DNA of 64,000 nt from Janthinobacterium rivuli (GCF_029690045.1 NZ_CP121464.1:5270001-5334000); one strand, 5' to 3'. Positions 36,189-46,320 are shown, numbered from the stretch's first letter. Numbers and translations are program-made. The notes: generated from the letters alone by a model not told the origin.

Positions 36189-36260
36189 GGCCGCCATGAT
36201 AGCGCAAGCGCCGGCGGCCCATGCGGCGCCGGCGCCTCTGCCACAATAAAAAGCAATATA

Positions 36261-36274
36261 CTTGACCACTCAAG
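36261..36274. promoter_or_regulatory. Candidate MarR operator before the MFS gene
   Basis: CTTGACCACTCAAG is a palindrome of the form CTTG-N6-CAAG lying 15 bp before the transporter start. A near copy (CTTGCGTACTCAAG) lies before the marR gene at 37962-37975. The shared core and flanks (ACTTG-N3-ACTCAAGC) suggest one regulator binds both. TTGACC within it could also form part of a promoter -35 box. Confidence 0.65.
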
Positions 36275-36289
36275 CTTATATCAACTACC

Positions 36290-37585
36290 ATGCAATCTTT
36301 AAATACAAATACAACCACCATGTCGACCACCGCAGAATCGCATTTGCTACGCAATACCAATTTCCGCTGGCTGCTGGGCGGCGGCCTCGTGTCCATGCTG
36401 GGCGACCAGTTCAGCATGCTGGCCCTGCCCTGGCTGGTGCTGAGCCTGACGAACGATAGCCTCAGCCTGGGCATCGCCGTGGCCCTGATGGGCGCGCCGC
36501 GCGCCGTGCTCATCTTGTTCGGTGGCGCCATCGCCGACCGCTACTCGCCCCGGCGCGTGCTGCAGCTGAGTAAATATGCGAACGCCGCCATCCTGCTGGC
36601 GCTGTCCGGCCTGCTGATGCTGGACCAGGCCAGCCTGGCGCTCGCGTATGCGGCCGCGCTGGCGCTGGGCATCGCATCCGCCTTCGCCATTCCCGCCGGC
36701 ACGGCCATCCTGCCGCAAGCCGTGCCGCCGCCATCGTTGCAGAGCGCCAATGGCTTGCAGATGGGTGCGCGCCAGTTGTCCTTGCTGGCCGGCCCCCTGC
36801 TGGCGGCGCTCGTGCTCGGCGCCCACGGGGGCGGGCAGAAAACCGCTATGGCGGCGCTGGCCGCCGCCTTTGCCATCGATGCGCTGACGTTTCTGTTTTC
36901 CGTCTGGACCTTGCGGCAAGTCAAGCTGCGGCCACTGGCAGCGGCCACGGTGCAGGGCATGTGGCGCGACATGGCGGCGGGCCTGGCCATGGTGTGGCGC
37001 GACCTTCCTTTGCGCAGCTGCTATGCCTACTGGGCCGTGGTGGCGTTCTTCGTCATGGGTCCGCTGCAAGTGGCCTTGCCCGTGCTGGCCGGCGAGCGCC
37101 TGCACGGCGCCGCGGCGCTGGGACTGCTGATGGGCGCGCACGGCGCCGGCACCCTGGCCGGCATGCTGGCGTCCAGCCTGGGCGGCACTTGGCTGCGACG
37201 CCGCTTCGGCGCCACCCTGCTGCTGGTCGATGCGGTCGTCGGCCTGCTGCTGATGGGGCTGGGACAAGTCGACACGGCCTGGCAAGGCGCGGCCCTGCTG
37301 GCCGTGACGGGGCTGCTGGGCGGCTACTTGCAGGTGGCCATCTTTACGTGGATACAGCGGCGCGTGGCGCCCGCCATGCTGGGCCGGGCGATGGCGCTGT
37401 TCATGGGCATCTTCCTGGGCCTGGCGCCGCTGTCGGCGGCCGCCACGGGCGCGCTGCTGCGCCACGTCACCGTGGGCGAACTGTTCTGCGGCGGCGGCGC
37501 CCTGCTGCTGGCCGCCGCCGTGGCCGCCGCCCTGCTGACCGGTATTCCCCGCATCGGGGAAGCCGATTGCGTCATTCAACCTTGA
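36290..37585 (+). CDS. MFS transporter
   Basis: A 431-residue major facilitator superfamily protein with about 12 membrane helices, of the EntS/TsgA-like exporter type. FRWLLGGGLVSMLGDQFSML opens the first helix and the motif A-like GGAIADRYSPRRVLQLSKYA follows helix 2, with the usual central loop. The substrate is unknown; the neighbouring MarR regulator suggests a drug or toxic small-molecule exporter. The start at 36290 is the first ATG; a second in-frame ATG at 36320 is possible. A candidate MarR operator lies just upstream. Confidence 0.93.
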   Translation: MQSLNTNTTTMSTTAESHLLRNTNFRWLLGGGLVSMLGDQFSMLALPWLVLSLTNDSLSLGIAVALMGAPRAVLILFGGAIADRYSPRRVLQLSKYANAAILLALSGLLMLDQASLALAYAAALALGIASAFAIPAGTAILPQAVPPPSLQSANGLQMGARQLSLLAGPLLAALVLGAHGGGQKTAMAALAAAFAIDALTFLFSVWTLRQVKLRPLAAATVQGMWRDMAAGLAMVWRDLPLRSCYAYWAVVAFFVMGPLQVALPVLAGERLHGAAALGLLMGAHGAGTLAGMLASSLGGTWLRRRFGATLLLVDAVVGLLLMGLGQVDTAWQGAALLAVTGLLGGYLQVAIFTWIQRRVAPAMLGRAMALFMGIFLGLAPLSAAATGALLRHVTVGELFCGGGALLLAAAVAAALLTGIPRIGEADCVIQP

Positions 37586-37597
37586 GAAAGTTTCACT

Positions 37598-37945
37598 ATG
37601 GATAAAACACAGCAAGCAGCCCTGAAAGCTGCTTACCGGCAACAGCCGCCGCCGCTGGGCATCATCGCCCTGCGCCACTTGCCCAGCGGGCGCACCTTGC
37701 TTGAAAGCAGCCGCAACGCGCCCGGCATGCTGAACCGGCACCGCTTCGAACTGAACCTGGGCAAGCACCGCAATGCGGCGCTGCAGGCGGACTGGCGGCG
37801 CGACGGCGCGGCGGCCTTTTCCTGCACGGTCATCGATACGCTCAAGCTTCCCGACGATCCCGCCTTCGATGCGGACGCCGAACTGGGCGCCCTGCTGGAT
37901 CTGCACCGCGCGCACTGGCTGGAACAGGGTCAGCCACTGTATTGA
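37598..37945 (+). CDS. GIY-YIG-like nuclease family protein with degenerate motif
   Basis: A 115-residue protein that resembles a small GIY-YIG family seen in many bacteria: a PLGIIALRHLPSGRTLLESS core, then LNRHRFELNLGKHRNAALQA and DWRRDGAAAFSCTVIDTL. The hallmark tyrosines are absent: GIY reads GII and YIG reads LLE, so nuclease activity is doubtful. It starts 12 bp after the MFS stop with AGAAAG in front, and precedes marR, so all three genes probably share a transcript. Confidence 0.75.
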   Translation: MDKTQQAALKAAYRQQPPPLGIIALRHLPSGRTLLESSRNAPGMLNRHRFELNLGKHRNAALQADWRRDGAAAFSCTVIDTLKLPDDPAFDADAELGALLDLHRAHWLEQGQPLY

Positions 37946-37961
37946 ACTGCGGTGCATTACA

Positions 37962-37975
37962 CTTGCGTACTCAAG
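37962..37975. promoter_or_regulatory. Candidate MarR operator before marR
   Basis: CTTGCGTACTCAAG is a CTTG-N6-CAAG palindrome centred 34 bp before the marR start, closely matching the one before the MFS gene. Binding by the regulator at its own promoter would give autoregulation, as is common for MarR proteins. Confidence 0.65.
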
Positions 37976-38002
37976 CACTTCGCAGTAAATACAAAGGATG
38001 GC

Positions 38003-38452
38003 ATGAACGATCACACTCCCCTCTCGCCGGACGGCGATGGCGCGCTGGACTTTTGCCTGCGCCTGGCGCGCGCCCAGGCGCTCATCGTGCGCCGCTTCGA
38101 CAGCACCCTGGGCAATTTGCATGGCCTGAGCTTCAGCGACTATCAATTGCTGTACCAGCTGCAGCGCGCCCCCGGTGCGCGCCTGCGCCGCATCGACCTG
38201 GCCGAGCGCCTGGCGTTGACGGCCTCTGGCGTCACACGCTCCCTGATGCCGCTGGAAAAGATTGGCCTGGTGGCGCGCCAGGCCGATGCGCGCGACGCGC
38301 GCGTCGGCTATGCCGTGCTGACGGCCGCCGGCCTGACATTGCTGGAACATGCCAGCGCCACGGCGCAGGCGGTGGGACGCGAATTGCTGCAGGACGCGCC
38401 GGCGGAACAACTGGCGGCGCTGTCGGCCATCCTCGGCAAGCTGGCCGGCTGA
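38003..38452 (+). CDS. MarR-family transcriptional regulator
   Basis: A 149-residue winged-helix regulator. The DNA-binding core is LSFSDYQLLYQLQRAPGARL followed by RRIDLAERLALTASGVTRSL (recognition helix) and the wing RQADARDARVGYAVLTAAG. The start at 38003 follows AAAGGATGGC; the longer in-frame reading from 37952 has no ribosome site and would overrun the palindrome. Together with the two palindromes it suggests control of the MFS gene. The ligand is unknown. Confidence 0.92.
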   Translation: MNDHTPLSPDGDGALDFCLRLARAQALIVRRFDSTLGNLHGLSFSDYQLLYQLQRAPGARLRRIDLAERLALTASGVTRSLMPLEKIGLVARQADARDARVGYAVLTAAGLTLLEHASATAQAVGRELLQDAPAEQLAALSAILGKLAG

Positions 38453-38473
38453 CGCTGCCAGCCGGCCAGCCGC

Positions 38474-39721
38474 TTAGACGAGCGCCAGCTTGCGCAGGCG
38501 CCGCGTCGACTGCCACTGTTCCACGCCCGCTTCGGCGCGAATGGCGGCGCAGCCCGCCAGCACCCGGTCGATGGCCGCCTCGTCGAGTCCCGCGTTCAGG
38601 GTCAGGCGCACGAGGGCGCGGTTCTTCGCCGTTGCCGGAGCGCAAAACATGGCGCCGAAAATACCTTGCCGTTCCAGCGCCTGGCGCAGGGCCAGGGTGG
38701 CCGGTTCGCCGCCCGCCTCCAGCGCCACGATCTGCTCCGTGCCATCGCTGACGTTGTAGCCCAGTTCGCGCAAGCCTTCGCGCACCTGCAGCGTATGGCG
38801 CCGCAAGGTGGCGCGCCTCCCATCGGCGGCCATGATGAAATCGAGCGCCGCGCCCAGCCACGCCAGCTCATGCGCCAGCAGGCAGGAACTGAAGATGGCA
38901 GGCCGTGATTCGGACAAAAAATAGCCCTTGAAGCGGCTGGAACAGCTGATGAAGCCGGCCCGGCCCGCGAAGGCCTTGGCCAGCGACGCCGTGCGGAAAT
39001 GCACGCGGTGGCCCAGGCCCCACGCTTCCACCAGGCCCGCGCCCTGCGGACCATGCGTGCCCAGCGAGTGCGACTCGTCAACCACCACCACGCAGTCGCT
39101 GCGCTCGGCGATTTCGAGCAATTCCAGCAGCGGCGCCAGACTGCCGTTGGTGCTGTACAGGGCGTCGACGACGATCACGCCGCGGCCATGCTTTTCCACT
39201 TGCCGCCGCAGATGGGTCATGTCGTTGTGCAAGAAAGGCACGGCCTGGGCCTGCGCCGACAGCACGCCTTCCCACAGCGAGGCGTGGGCCTGCATGTCGA
39301 GATAAACGGGAATGCCGGGGCTGGCGATACACTGGATCAAGCCCACGTTGGCCGCCATGCCGGACTGTGCCAGGATACCGTCCTCGCAGCCCATGAAACG
39401 GGCCAGCCGGCTTTCCAGCCGGTGCTGTTCGCTGCCTTCCTGCAAGTACACGGCCGACATCAGCATGCCGCCCGCATGCGCCTGCAAGGATGCCACCTGG
39501 GCCGCCACCAGCGCCGGCTCCGCGGCGATGGACAGGTAGTCGTTGCCGGCCAGGAAAATGGCATGGGCCGGTGTCGGTTGCCAGGCGTGGGGATGCTGGC
39601 CGCCCAGCAATTTTTCGATGCGCGTGATGTGATGCGCATCCATGCGCCGCACGATGTAGTCTGGCAGGCAGTGTTCGGCACGGGCGAACGATGGGATGGG
39701 CAAGCTGGTAGCGATGGTCAT
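38474..39721 (-). CDS. jqsA: Alpha-hydroxyketone autoinducer synthase (CqsA/LqsA family)
   Basis: A 415-residue PLP-dependent enzyme of the alpha-oxoamine synthase fold. DESHSLGTHGPQGAGLVEAW holds the PLP-interacting aspartate (D215) and histidine (H218), and the Schiff-base lysine is K249 in TASLAKAFAGRAGF. Overall it matches CqsA/LqsA rather than biotin or glycine C-acetyltransferases, and its neighbours are a dedicated sensor kinase and response regulator, the jqs arrangement of Janthinobacterium. The expected product is a long-chain alpha-hydroxyketone signal made from an acyl-CoA and an amino-acid-derived donor. An AGGAG site precedes the ATG, and an FNR-like palindrome lies in the divergent promoter region. 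Confidence 0.93.
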   Translation of the reverse strand: MTIATSLPIPSFARAEHCLPDYIVRRMDAHHITRIEKLLGGQHPHAWQPTPAHAIFLAGNDYLSIAAEPALVAAQVASLQAHAGGMLMSAVYLQEGSEQHRLESRLARFMGCEDGILAQSGMAANVGLIQCIASPGIPVYLDMQAHASLWEGVLSAQAQAVPFLHNDMTHLRRQVEKHGRGVIVVDALYSTNGSLAPLLELLEIAERSDCVVVVDESHSLGTHGPQGAGLVEAWGLGHRVHFRTASLAKAFAGRAGFISCSSRFKGYFLSESRPAIFSSCLLAHELAWLGAALDFIMAADGRRATLRRHTLQVREGLRELGYNVSDGTEQIVALEAGGEPATLALRQALERQGIFGAMFCAPATAKNRALVRLTLNAGLDEAAIDRVLAGCAAIRAEAGVEQWQSTRRLRKLALV

Positions 39722-39783
39722 GAGTTTTCTCCTAGGGAAATGTTTGCTGCGGATTAAAGCCTTGACCGTCTAGCCGACCCATC

Positions 39784-39801
39784 CATTGACGTATATCAAT
39801 G
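39784..39801. promoter_or_regulatory. FNR/CRP-like palindrome between jqsA and jqsS
   Basis: CATTGACGTATATCAATG is a perfect inverted repeat in its 6-bp arms. Its core TTGACGTATATCAA matches the FNR/ANR box TTGAT-N4-ATCAA with one mismatch. It lies 63 bp from the jqsA start and 73 bp from the jqsS start, so it could influence both divergent genes. Confidence 0.6.
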
Positions 39802-39873
39802 TCCGGCGAGATAACCGTTCAACCAGGAAAATTTACGCGATGATAATGTTCTGAAGAGAATCAAGGCAGAGTC

Positions 39874-41172
39874 ATGACGCAGCAATTGCAAGCACGATGG
39901 ACATACTGGCGCAGGCGCCTGCTCCATTCGCTGCTGCATGAGCGCATGCCGCATGAAAACCTGGCCGGCAGGGTCGCCATGCTGGCCGCCGTGGGCACGG
40001 TGGCGATGCCGCTGTACTATTTGCTGTGGCATTACTTTTTTCCGCAAGCCTATGAAAACCTGACCTTGCGCCTGACGGGCGTGGGCATCTGCGTGGCCGG
40101 CCTGTTTGCCCGCCGCTTCTCGGCCCGCTGGCTGTCGCGCTACCTGCTGTTCGCGCTCAGCTACATCCTGCCCTTCTTCTTTACCTTCATGTTTGTGATG
40201 AACCATGCTTCGTCCATCTGGAGCGAATCGCTGCTGATCGGCCTGGTCGTGCTGTTTCATTTCGAAACGAAACTGGCTTGCCGCGCCTACCTGATCGGCA
40301 CCTGCGCCGCCTGCCTCGCCGTCATCCTGCAAGGGGAAGGCGGCTTCCTGCTGCAGCGTGAAGTGCTGCAGCAACTGCCCGTGCACTGGTTCACCATTGC
40401 CGCGCTGTCCGTGGTGAAAGTGGGCAGCAAGGTGCTGGAACGGGAACGGCTGGCAGGCCTGGCGGCCGGACTCGGTTCCGTGGCGCACGAGCTGCGCACG
40501 CCGCTGACCAGCGTGGAAGCCAATGTGCGGGGCATGCGCCGGCTGCTGCCGCAGCTGGCCGGCCTGGTGGACGACATGCCCCCGCTGCAGGAAGCCCTGA
40601 CGCGCATCCAGTTCGAAGTGCGCCACATGCAGCACATGATCGATTTGTTCCTGATGAGCGCCAGTGCCGTGAACCGCAACCTCCAGCCCAGCCAGGCACT
40701 ATCGATGCTGGCCATGGTCAGCTCCGTGCTCAAGCGCTACCCATTTACCGGCAACAGCCAGCGCGGCAGCGTCAAGGTGGACGTGCGCGCCGACTTCCAG
40801 TTCGCGGGCCAGGACGAACTGTGCGTGGTGATCCTGCTGAACCTGCTGAGAAACGCGCTGAAAGCCATCCAGCGGGCCGGCAAGGGAAGAGTGCGCATCG
40901 TCATCGACGGCGCCCGTCCCGTGCCCAGGCTGCTGTTCATCGACACGGGCTGCGGCATCGCGAAGAACCGCCTGCCGCTGATCTTCGAGCGTTTTTACTC
41001 CTATCCCGTACATAACGGCAGCGGCATCGGCCTGGCCCTGTGCCAGCAGATCGTCACGGCCTGGCAGGCGCGCATCCGCTGCGTGTCGCGCGAGCACGCG
41101 TATGCGATTTTCATCCTGGAGTTTCCCCAGCCCATGCCGGCCCGCTTCCAATCCTCTTTCCCCGCAAGGTGA
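39874..41172 (+). CDS. jqsS: Quorum-sensing sensor histidine kinase (CqsS/LqsS type)
   Basis: A 432-residue membrane histidine kinase. About six membrane helices fill residues 32-180 (for example LLFALSYILPFFFTFMFVMN) with no large periplasmic domain, as in CqsS and LqsS, which sense alpha-hydroxyketones within the membrane. The phospho-acceptor is H205 in VAHELRTPLTS. The ATPase part has NLLRNALKAIQRAG (N box), FIDTGCGIAKN (G1) and GSGIGLALCQQIV (G2). No receiver domain is fused, unlike CqsS. It is divergent from jqsA and followed 3 bp later by jqsR. Confidence 0.93.
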   Translation: MTQQLQARWTYWRRRLLHSLLHERMPHENLAGRVAMLAAVGTVAMPLYYLLWHYFFPQAYENLTLRLTGVGICVAGLFARRFSARWLSRYLLFALSYILPFFFTFMFVMNHASSIWSESLLIGLVVLFHFETKLACRAYLIGTCAACLAVILQGEGGFLLQREVLQQLPVHWFTIAALSVVKVGSKVLERERLAGLAAGLGSVAHELRTPLTSVEANVRGMRRLLPQLAGLVDDMPPLQEALTRIQFEVRHMQHMIDLFLMSASAVNRNLQPSQALSMLAMVSSVLKRYPFTGNSQRGSVKVDVRADFQFAGQDELCVVILLNLLRNALKAIQRAGKGRVRIVIDGARPVPRLLFIDTGCGIAKNRLPLIFERFYSYPVHNGSGIGLALCQQIVTAWQARIRCVSREHAYAIFILEFPQPMPARFQSSFPAR

Positions 41173-41175
41173 CGC

Positions 41176-42183
41176 ATGCAACTGCCCGTCTACACCCATC
41201 CGACCCTGACCGTCCTGATCGACGACAGCGATTCCTTCCTGAAAAGCCTGGCGTTCCAGCTCGATCCCGGCCTGGCGCGCAAGACCTTCCACGACACCAG
41301 CAGCGCCCTGCACTGGTTGCGCCAGAGCACGCAACCGGGCGAAACGCCGCTGCACGTCAATTTCGACACGCAAAACCTGCCGCCCGACCAGTGCAACGTG
41401 GCGCTCGACATCGAGCGCATCTGGCGCATCAGCGGCCAGGCACAGCGCTTTGCCGTACCCTCCGTGCTGGTGGTCGATTATTCGATGCCGCAGATGAATG
41501 GCCTGGAATTTTGCCAGGCCGTGCGTGACTTGCCGTGCAAGAAGATTTTATTTACGGGCGCGGCCGATGAAAAGGTGGCCGTGACGGCCTTCAACCGGGG
41601 CTTGATCGACCGCTACATCAAAAAGAGCGACGACGATGCGCTCGACATCCTGGAACAGGAAATAGTTGCCCTGCAACGCGAATTCTTCCTGCAGCAATCG
41701 GACACCGTGCGCGACCTGCTGATGCTGCACGACTACAGTTTCCTGCAAGACGAAGCGCTGGCCGCCGTCGTGCACGAGCTGTGCCGGCGCCATGGTTTTG
41801 TCGAATACTATATTTTCCCCAATCCCAGCGGCATCCTGTTCTTCACGCGCGACGGCCAGGCCAGGCTGATGATCATCGAGACGGAACGCAGCCTGCACAC
41901 GCAGTACGAAATGGCGCGCGACAGCGATGCGCCCGAGTCACTGCTGCTGGCCCTGCTGGAAATGCGCGTGATCCCCTATTTTTCGGACGCCGACAGCGAC
42001 GGCATGTATGCGGCGCACATCGGCGAAAACTGGTTCCGCTACTGCGCCGCGCCCACCATCTGCCAGGGCCGCGTGACGTATTTCTGGGCCCTGTTCGACG
42101 TGCCGGCACACCAGCTGGGTCAACCGGTCATGTCCTATGCGCAATTTTTACGCGCGCAGGCGGACGACAGCGTTCGGGTTTAG
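41176..42183 (+). CDS. jqsR: Response regulator of the jqs system, no DNA-binding domain visible
   Basis: A 335-residue protein with an N-terminal receiver domain: acidic pair D16-D17, phosphorylation site D101 (VLVVDYSMPQMNGLEF), conserved threonine in LFTGAAD and a lysine in RYIKKSDD. The spacing from D17 to D101 is about 40 residues larger than usual, because of an insert containing HVNFDTQNLPPDQCNVALDI. The C-terminal half (about 165-335) has no helix-turn-helix that I can see; Legionella LqsR is likewise not a typical DNA-binding regulator, and this is probably its counterpart. Its stop overlaps the convergent permease gene by 4 bp. Confidence 0.88.
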   Translation: MQLPVYTHPTLTVLIDDSDSFLKSLAFQLDPGLARKTFHDTSSALHWLRQSTQPGETPLHVNFDTQNLPPDQCNVALDIERIWRISGQAQRFAVPSVLVVDYSMPQMNGLEFCQAVRDLPCKKILFTGAADEKVAVTAFNRGLIDRYIKKSDDDALDILEQEIVALQREFFLQQSDTVRDLLMLHDYSFLQDEALAAVVHELCRRHGFVEYYIFPNPSGILFFTRDGQARLMIIETERSLHTQYEMARDSDAPESLLLALLEMRVIPYFSDADSDGMYAAHIGENWFRYCAAPTICQGRVTYFWALFDVPAHQLGQPVMSYAQFLRAQADDSVRV

Positions 42184-44711
42184 CCTTCGCGCAAGGTTTG
42201 CAGCGGCGGATGTTTTAAAACATTGCGCAAGCCCAGCCAGCCGCCGGCAATCGCGCACAGGGCGCCGGCCAAGAGGCCGAAGGCCCACACGCCGGGCGCG
42301 AAACTCCAGGCGAACTTGAACTGGTATGTCGCCAGGGCCCAGCCCATGGCGGCCGCGCCCGATGCCGCCAGCAAGCCGGCCAGCGCGCCGACAAGTGAAA
42401 ACTCGATCAGCTGCGCCTGCGCCAGCTGGCGCCGCGTGGCGCCCAGCGCGCGCAGCAGTCCCGCTTCGCGCGTGCGCTCGTCCTGCGAGCCCATCAGCGC
42501 CGCATACAGCACCAGCAAGCCCGAGGCCAAAGTGAAGGCGAAGAGGAATTCGACGGCCGTCACCACCTGGTCCAGCACGCCCTGTATCTGTTTCAGCACG
42601 CCGCCCACGTCGACCACCGTCAGATTCGGGTAGTCGCGCAACAAGGCATTGCCCAGGTCCGCCTGCGCCGGCGGCAAGTGAAACGCCGTGATCCACGTCT
42701 GCGGCGTGTCCGCCATGGCGGCCGGATTGATGATGACAAAGAAATTGACGCGCATCGAGCCCCATTCCAGCTTGCGCAAACTCGTGATCGCCGCTTCGAC
42801 GGGCTGGCCGGCGATGTCGAAGCGCAGCTTGTCGCCCAGTTTCAGCTTCAAGGTCTTGGCGATGCCCTCTTCCACCGACGCTTCAGCCGGCGCGCCGGGC
42901 GCATTGCCGAACCATTTGCCGGCGACCAGCTTGTTTTCTTCCTGCATCGTGGCCATCGTCGACAGATTGAATTCGCGGTCGGCCAGGCCCTTGGCGCGGT
43001 CATCCTCGTAGGTGCTTTCCGTGATGGTGTTGCCATTCACGGCCACCAGGCGCCCGCGTATCATCGGATACAGGGGCGCGTTGGCCACGCCGGCCTGGGC
43101 CAGGCGCGCGGCGATCGGCTCTTTCTGTTCCGGCAAGATATTGATCATGAAACGGTTCGGCGCATCGGGCGGCGTGGCGTTGCGCCAGGCCACCATCAAG
43201 TCGCCGCGCACCACCGTCAGCAGCAACAAGGCCATCAGGCCCAAGGCCAGGGACACCACCTGGATGACGGTGGCGCCCGGCCGGCGCTGCAAGGACGTGA
43301 CGGCAAAACGCCAGCCCTGGTGATTGAAGGCGCCGCGCAGGGTTTTCAGCGACTTGATGCCCAGCCAGCCGGCCAGGCCGAACAGGGCAAAGCCGCCGAG
43401 GAAACCGGCCGCCGTCAGCAGCGCCAGTTTCACGTCGCCCGCCTGCCACAAGAGCAGCACGACGAAGGCGGCGATGCCCAGGCCATACGTGGCCAGCGCC
43501 AGCGCCTGCGGCGGCTCCTGTTCGCGGCGGATCACGCGGTTGTGCGGCACATTGCGCAACTGCAAAATCGGCGGCAGGGCAAAGCCCAGCAACAAGAGCA
43601 TGCCGGTGGCCACGCCTTGCAGGGCGGGCAGCATGGACACGGGCGGCAAGTCGCTTTGCACCAGTTTGCCCAGCAACTCCAGCAGCACCAGGTGGCCGCC
43701 GAAGCCGACAGCTACGCCAACGACGCTGCCGGCCAGGCCGACGAGCAGGAATTCGATCACGTACATGGCCGTGACCTGGTTTTGCGTCAAGCCCAGGCAG
43801 CGCAGCATGGCGCAAGCGTCCAGGTGGCGCAGCATGAAGCGGCGCGCGGCCATCGCCACGGCGACAGCCGCCAGCATGGCCGACAGCAAGCCGACGAGGG
43901 AAAGAAAACGGTCGGCGCGGTCCAGGGTCGATTGCATTTGCGGGCTGCCCGATTCCAGCGACTCGATGCGCACGCCCTTGATGGCCTGCGTCTTGATCTG
44001 GCTTTCCAGCCAGGCTTGATATTGCGCAAGCTCGGCCGCCTTGGCCGGCGGCGCCGACAGCAGCAAGCGGTACGATACGCGCGAGCCGTTCTGCACCAGC
44101 GCCGTGGCGGCCAGGTCGCTCAGGGGCAGCATCACTCTCGGCGCAAAATTCAGGAAGGAGGCGCCGCGATCAGGTTCGCTGGCGATCAGTTGCGTGACCG
44201 TAAATGCCTTGTCGCCCAAGGTGAGTGTGTCGCCCAGCTTGGCGTTCAGGCTGGACAGAATCGCCGCATCGACCCACAGGGTGCCGGGCGCCGGCACCTG
44301 GTCCGTCGGCCGTCCTACGGCATCCTGTGCTTCGCTCAGTGTGGTCGTGATTTTCAGCTTGCCCCGCTGCGGATAGCCGGGCGAGACGGCCTTGATGGAC
44401 GCCAGCTGCGACAGCGACTGCTCGCCTTCGCCCGCCTGCGCCATGCTGGGAAACGTCACCGTGTCGGCCAGGATAAAACCGCGCTTGAGCGCTTCGGCGC
44501 GCCAGGCCGCATTGACGGGCTGGTCGGCGCTGATGACCAGGTCGGCCCCCAGCAGCTGGTGCGCGTCGCGGTTCAGGCCCGCGCGCAGGCGGTCGACGAA
44601 GAAGCCCACGGCCGACAGGGCCGCCACGGCGACGATCAGCGCGACGAGCAGGAAACGCAGTTGCCCGGCGCGCCAGTCGCGGCCGGTCATTTTCAGGGAG
44701 AGGCGGAACAT
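42180..44711 (-). CDS. ABC transporter permease of the YbbP/FtsX family
   Basis: An 843-residue inner-membrane protein. An N-terminal helix (LRFLLVALIVAVAALSAVGF) and a MacB-like periplasmic domain (GADLVISADQPVNAAWRAEA) are followed by two FtsX-type membrane modules, at about residues 260-430 and 720-840, with an internal periplasmic region. This is the YbbP layout; such permeases usually pair with a YbbA-like ATPase and a YbbO/TesA-like hydrolase, neither of which lies next to it here. Its function may be mechanotransmission or lipoprotein handling rather than transport. The 3-prime end overlaps jqsR. Confidence 0.9.
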   Translation of the reverse strand: MFRLSLKMTGRDWRAGQLRFLLVALIVAVAALSAVGFFVDRLRAGLNRDAHQLLGADLVISADQPVNAAWRAEALKRGFILADTVTFPSMAQAGEGEQSLSQLASIKAVSPGYPQRGKLKITTTLSEAQDAVGRPTDQVPAPGTLWVDAAILSSLNAKLGDTLTLGDKAFTVTQLIASEPDRGASFLNFAPRVMLPLSDLAATALVQNGSRVSYRLLLSAPPAKAAELAQYQAWLESQIKTQAIKGVRIESLESGSPQMQSTLDRADRFLSLVGLLSAMLAAVAVAMAARRFMLRHLDACAMLRCLGLTQNQVTAMYVIEFLLVGLAGSVVGVAVGFGGHLVLLELLGKLVQSDLPPVSMLPALQGVATGMLLLLGFALPPILQLRNVPHNRVIRREQEPPQALALATYGLGIAAFVVLLLWQAGDVKLALLTAAGFLGGFALFGLAGWLGIKSLKTLRGAFNHQGWRFAVTSLQRRPGATVIQVVSLALGLMALLLLTVVRGDLMVAWRNATPPDAPNRFMINILPEQKEPIAARLAQAGVANAPLYPMIRGRLVAVNGNTITESTYEDDRAKGLADREFNLSTMATMQEENKLVAGKWFGNAPGAPAEASVEEGIAKTLKLKLGDKLRFDIAGQPVEAAITSLRKLEWGSMRVNFFVIINPAAMADTPQTWITAFHLPPAQADLGNALLRDYPNLTVVDVGGVLKQIQGVLDQVVTAVEFLFAFTLASGLLVLYAALMGSQDERTREAGLLRALGATRRQLAQAQLIEFSLVGALAGLLAASGAAAMGWALATYQFKFAWSFAPGVWAFGLLAGALCAIAGGWLGLRNVLKHPPLQTLREG

Positions 44712-44734
44712 GGGCGGCGGGTCTTCCGGTAGAT

Positions 44735-46320
<1,586 letters not shown>

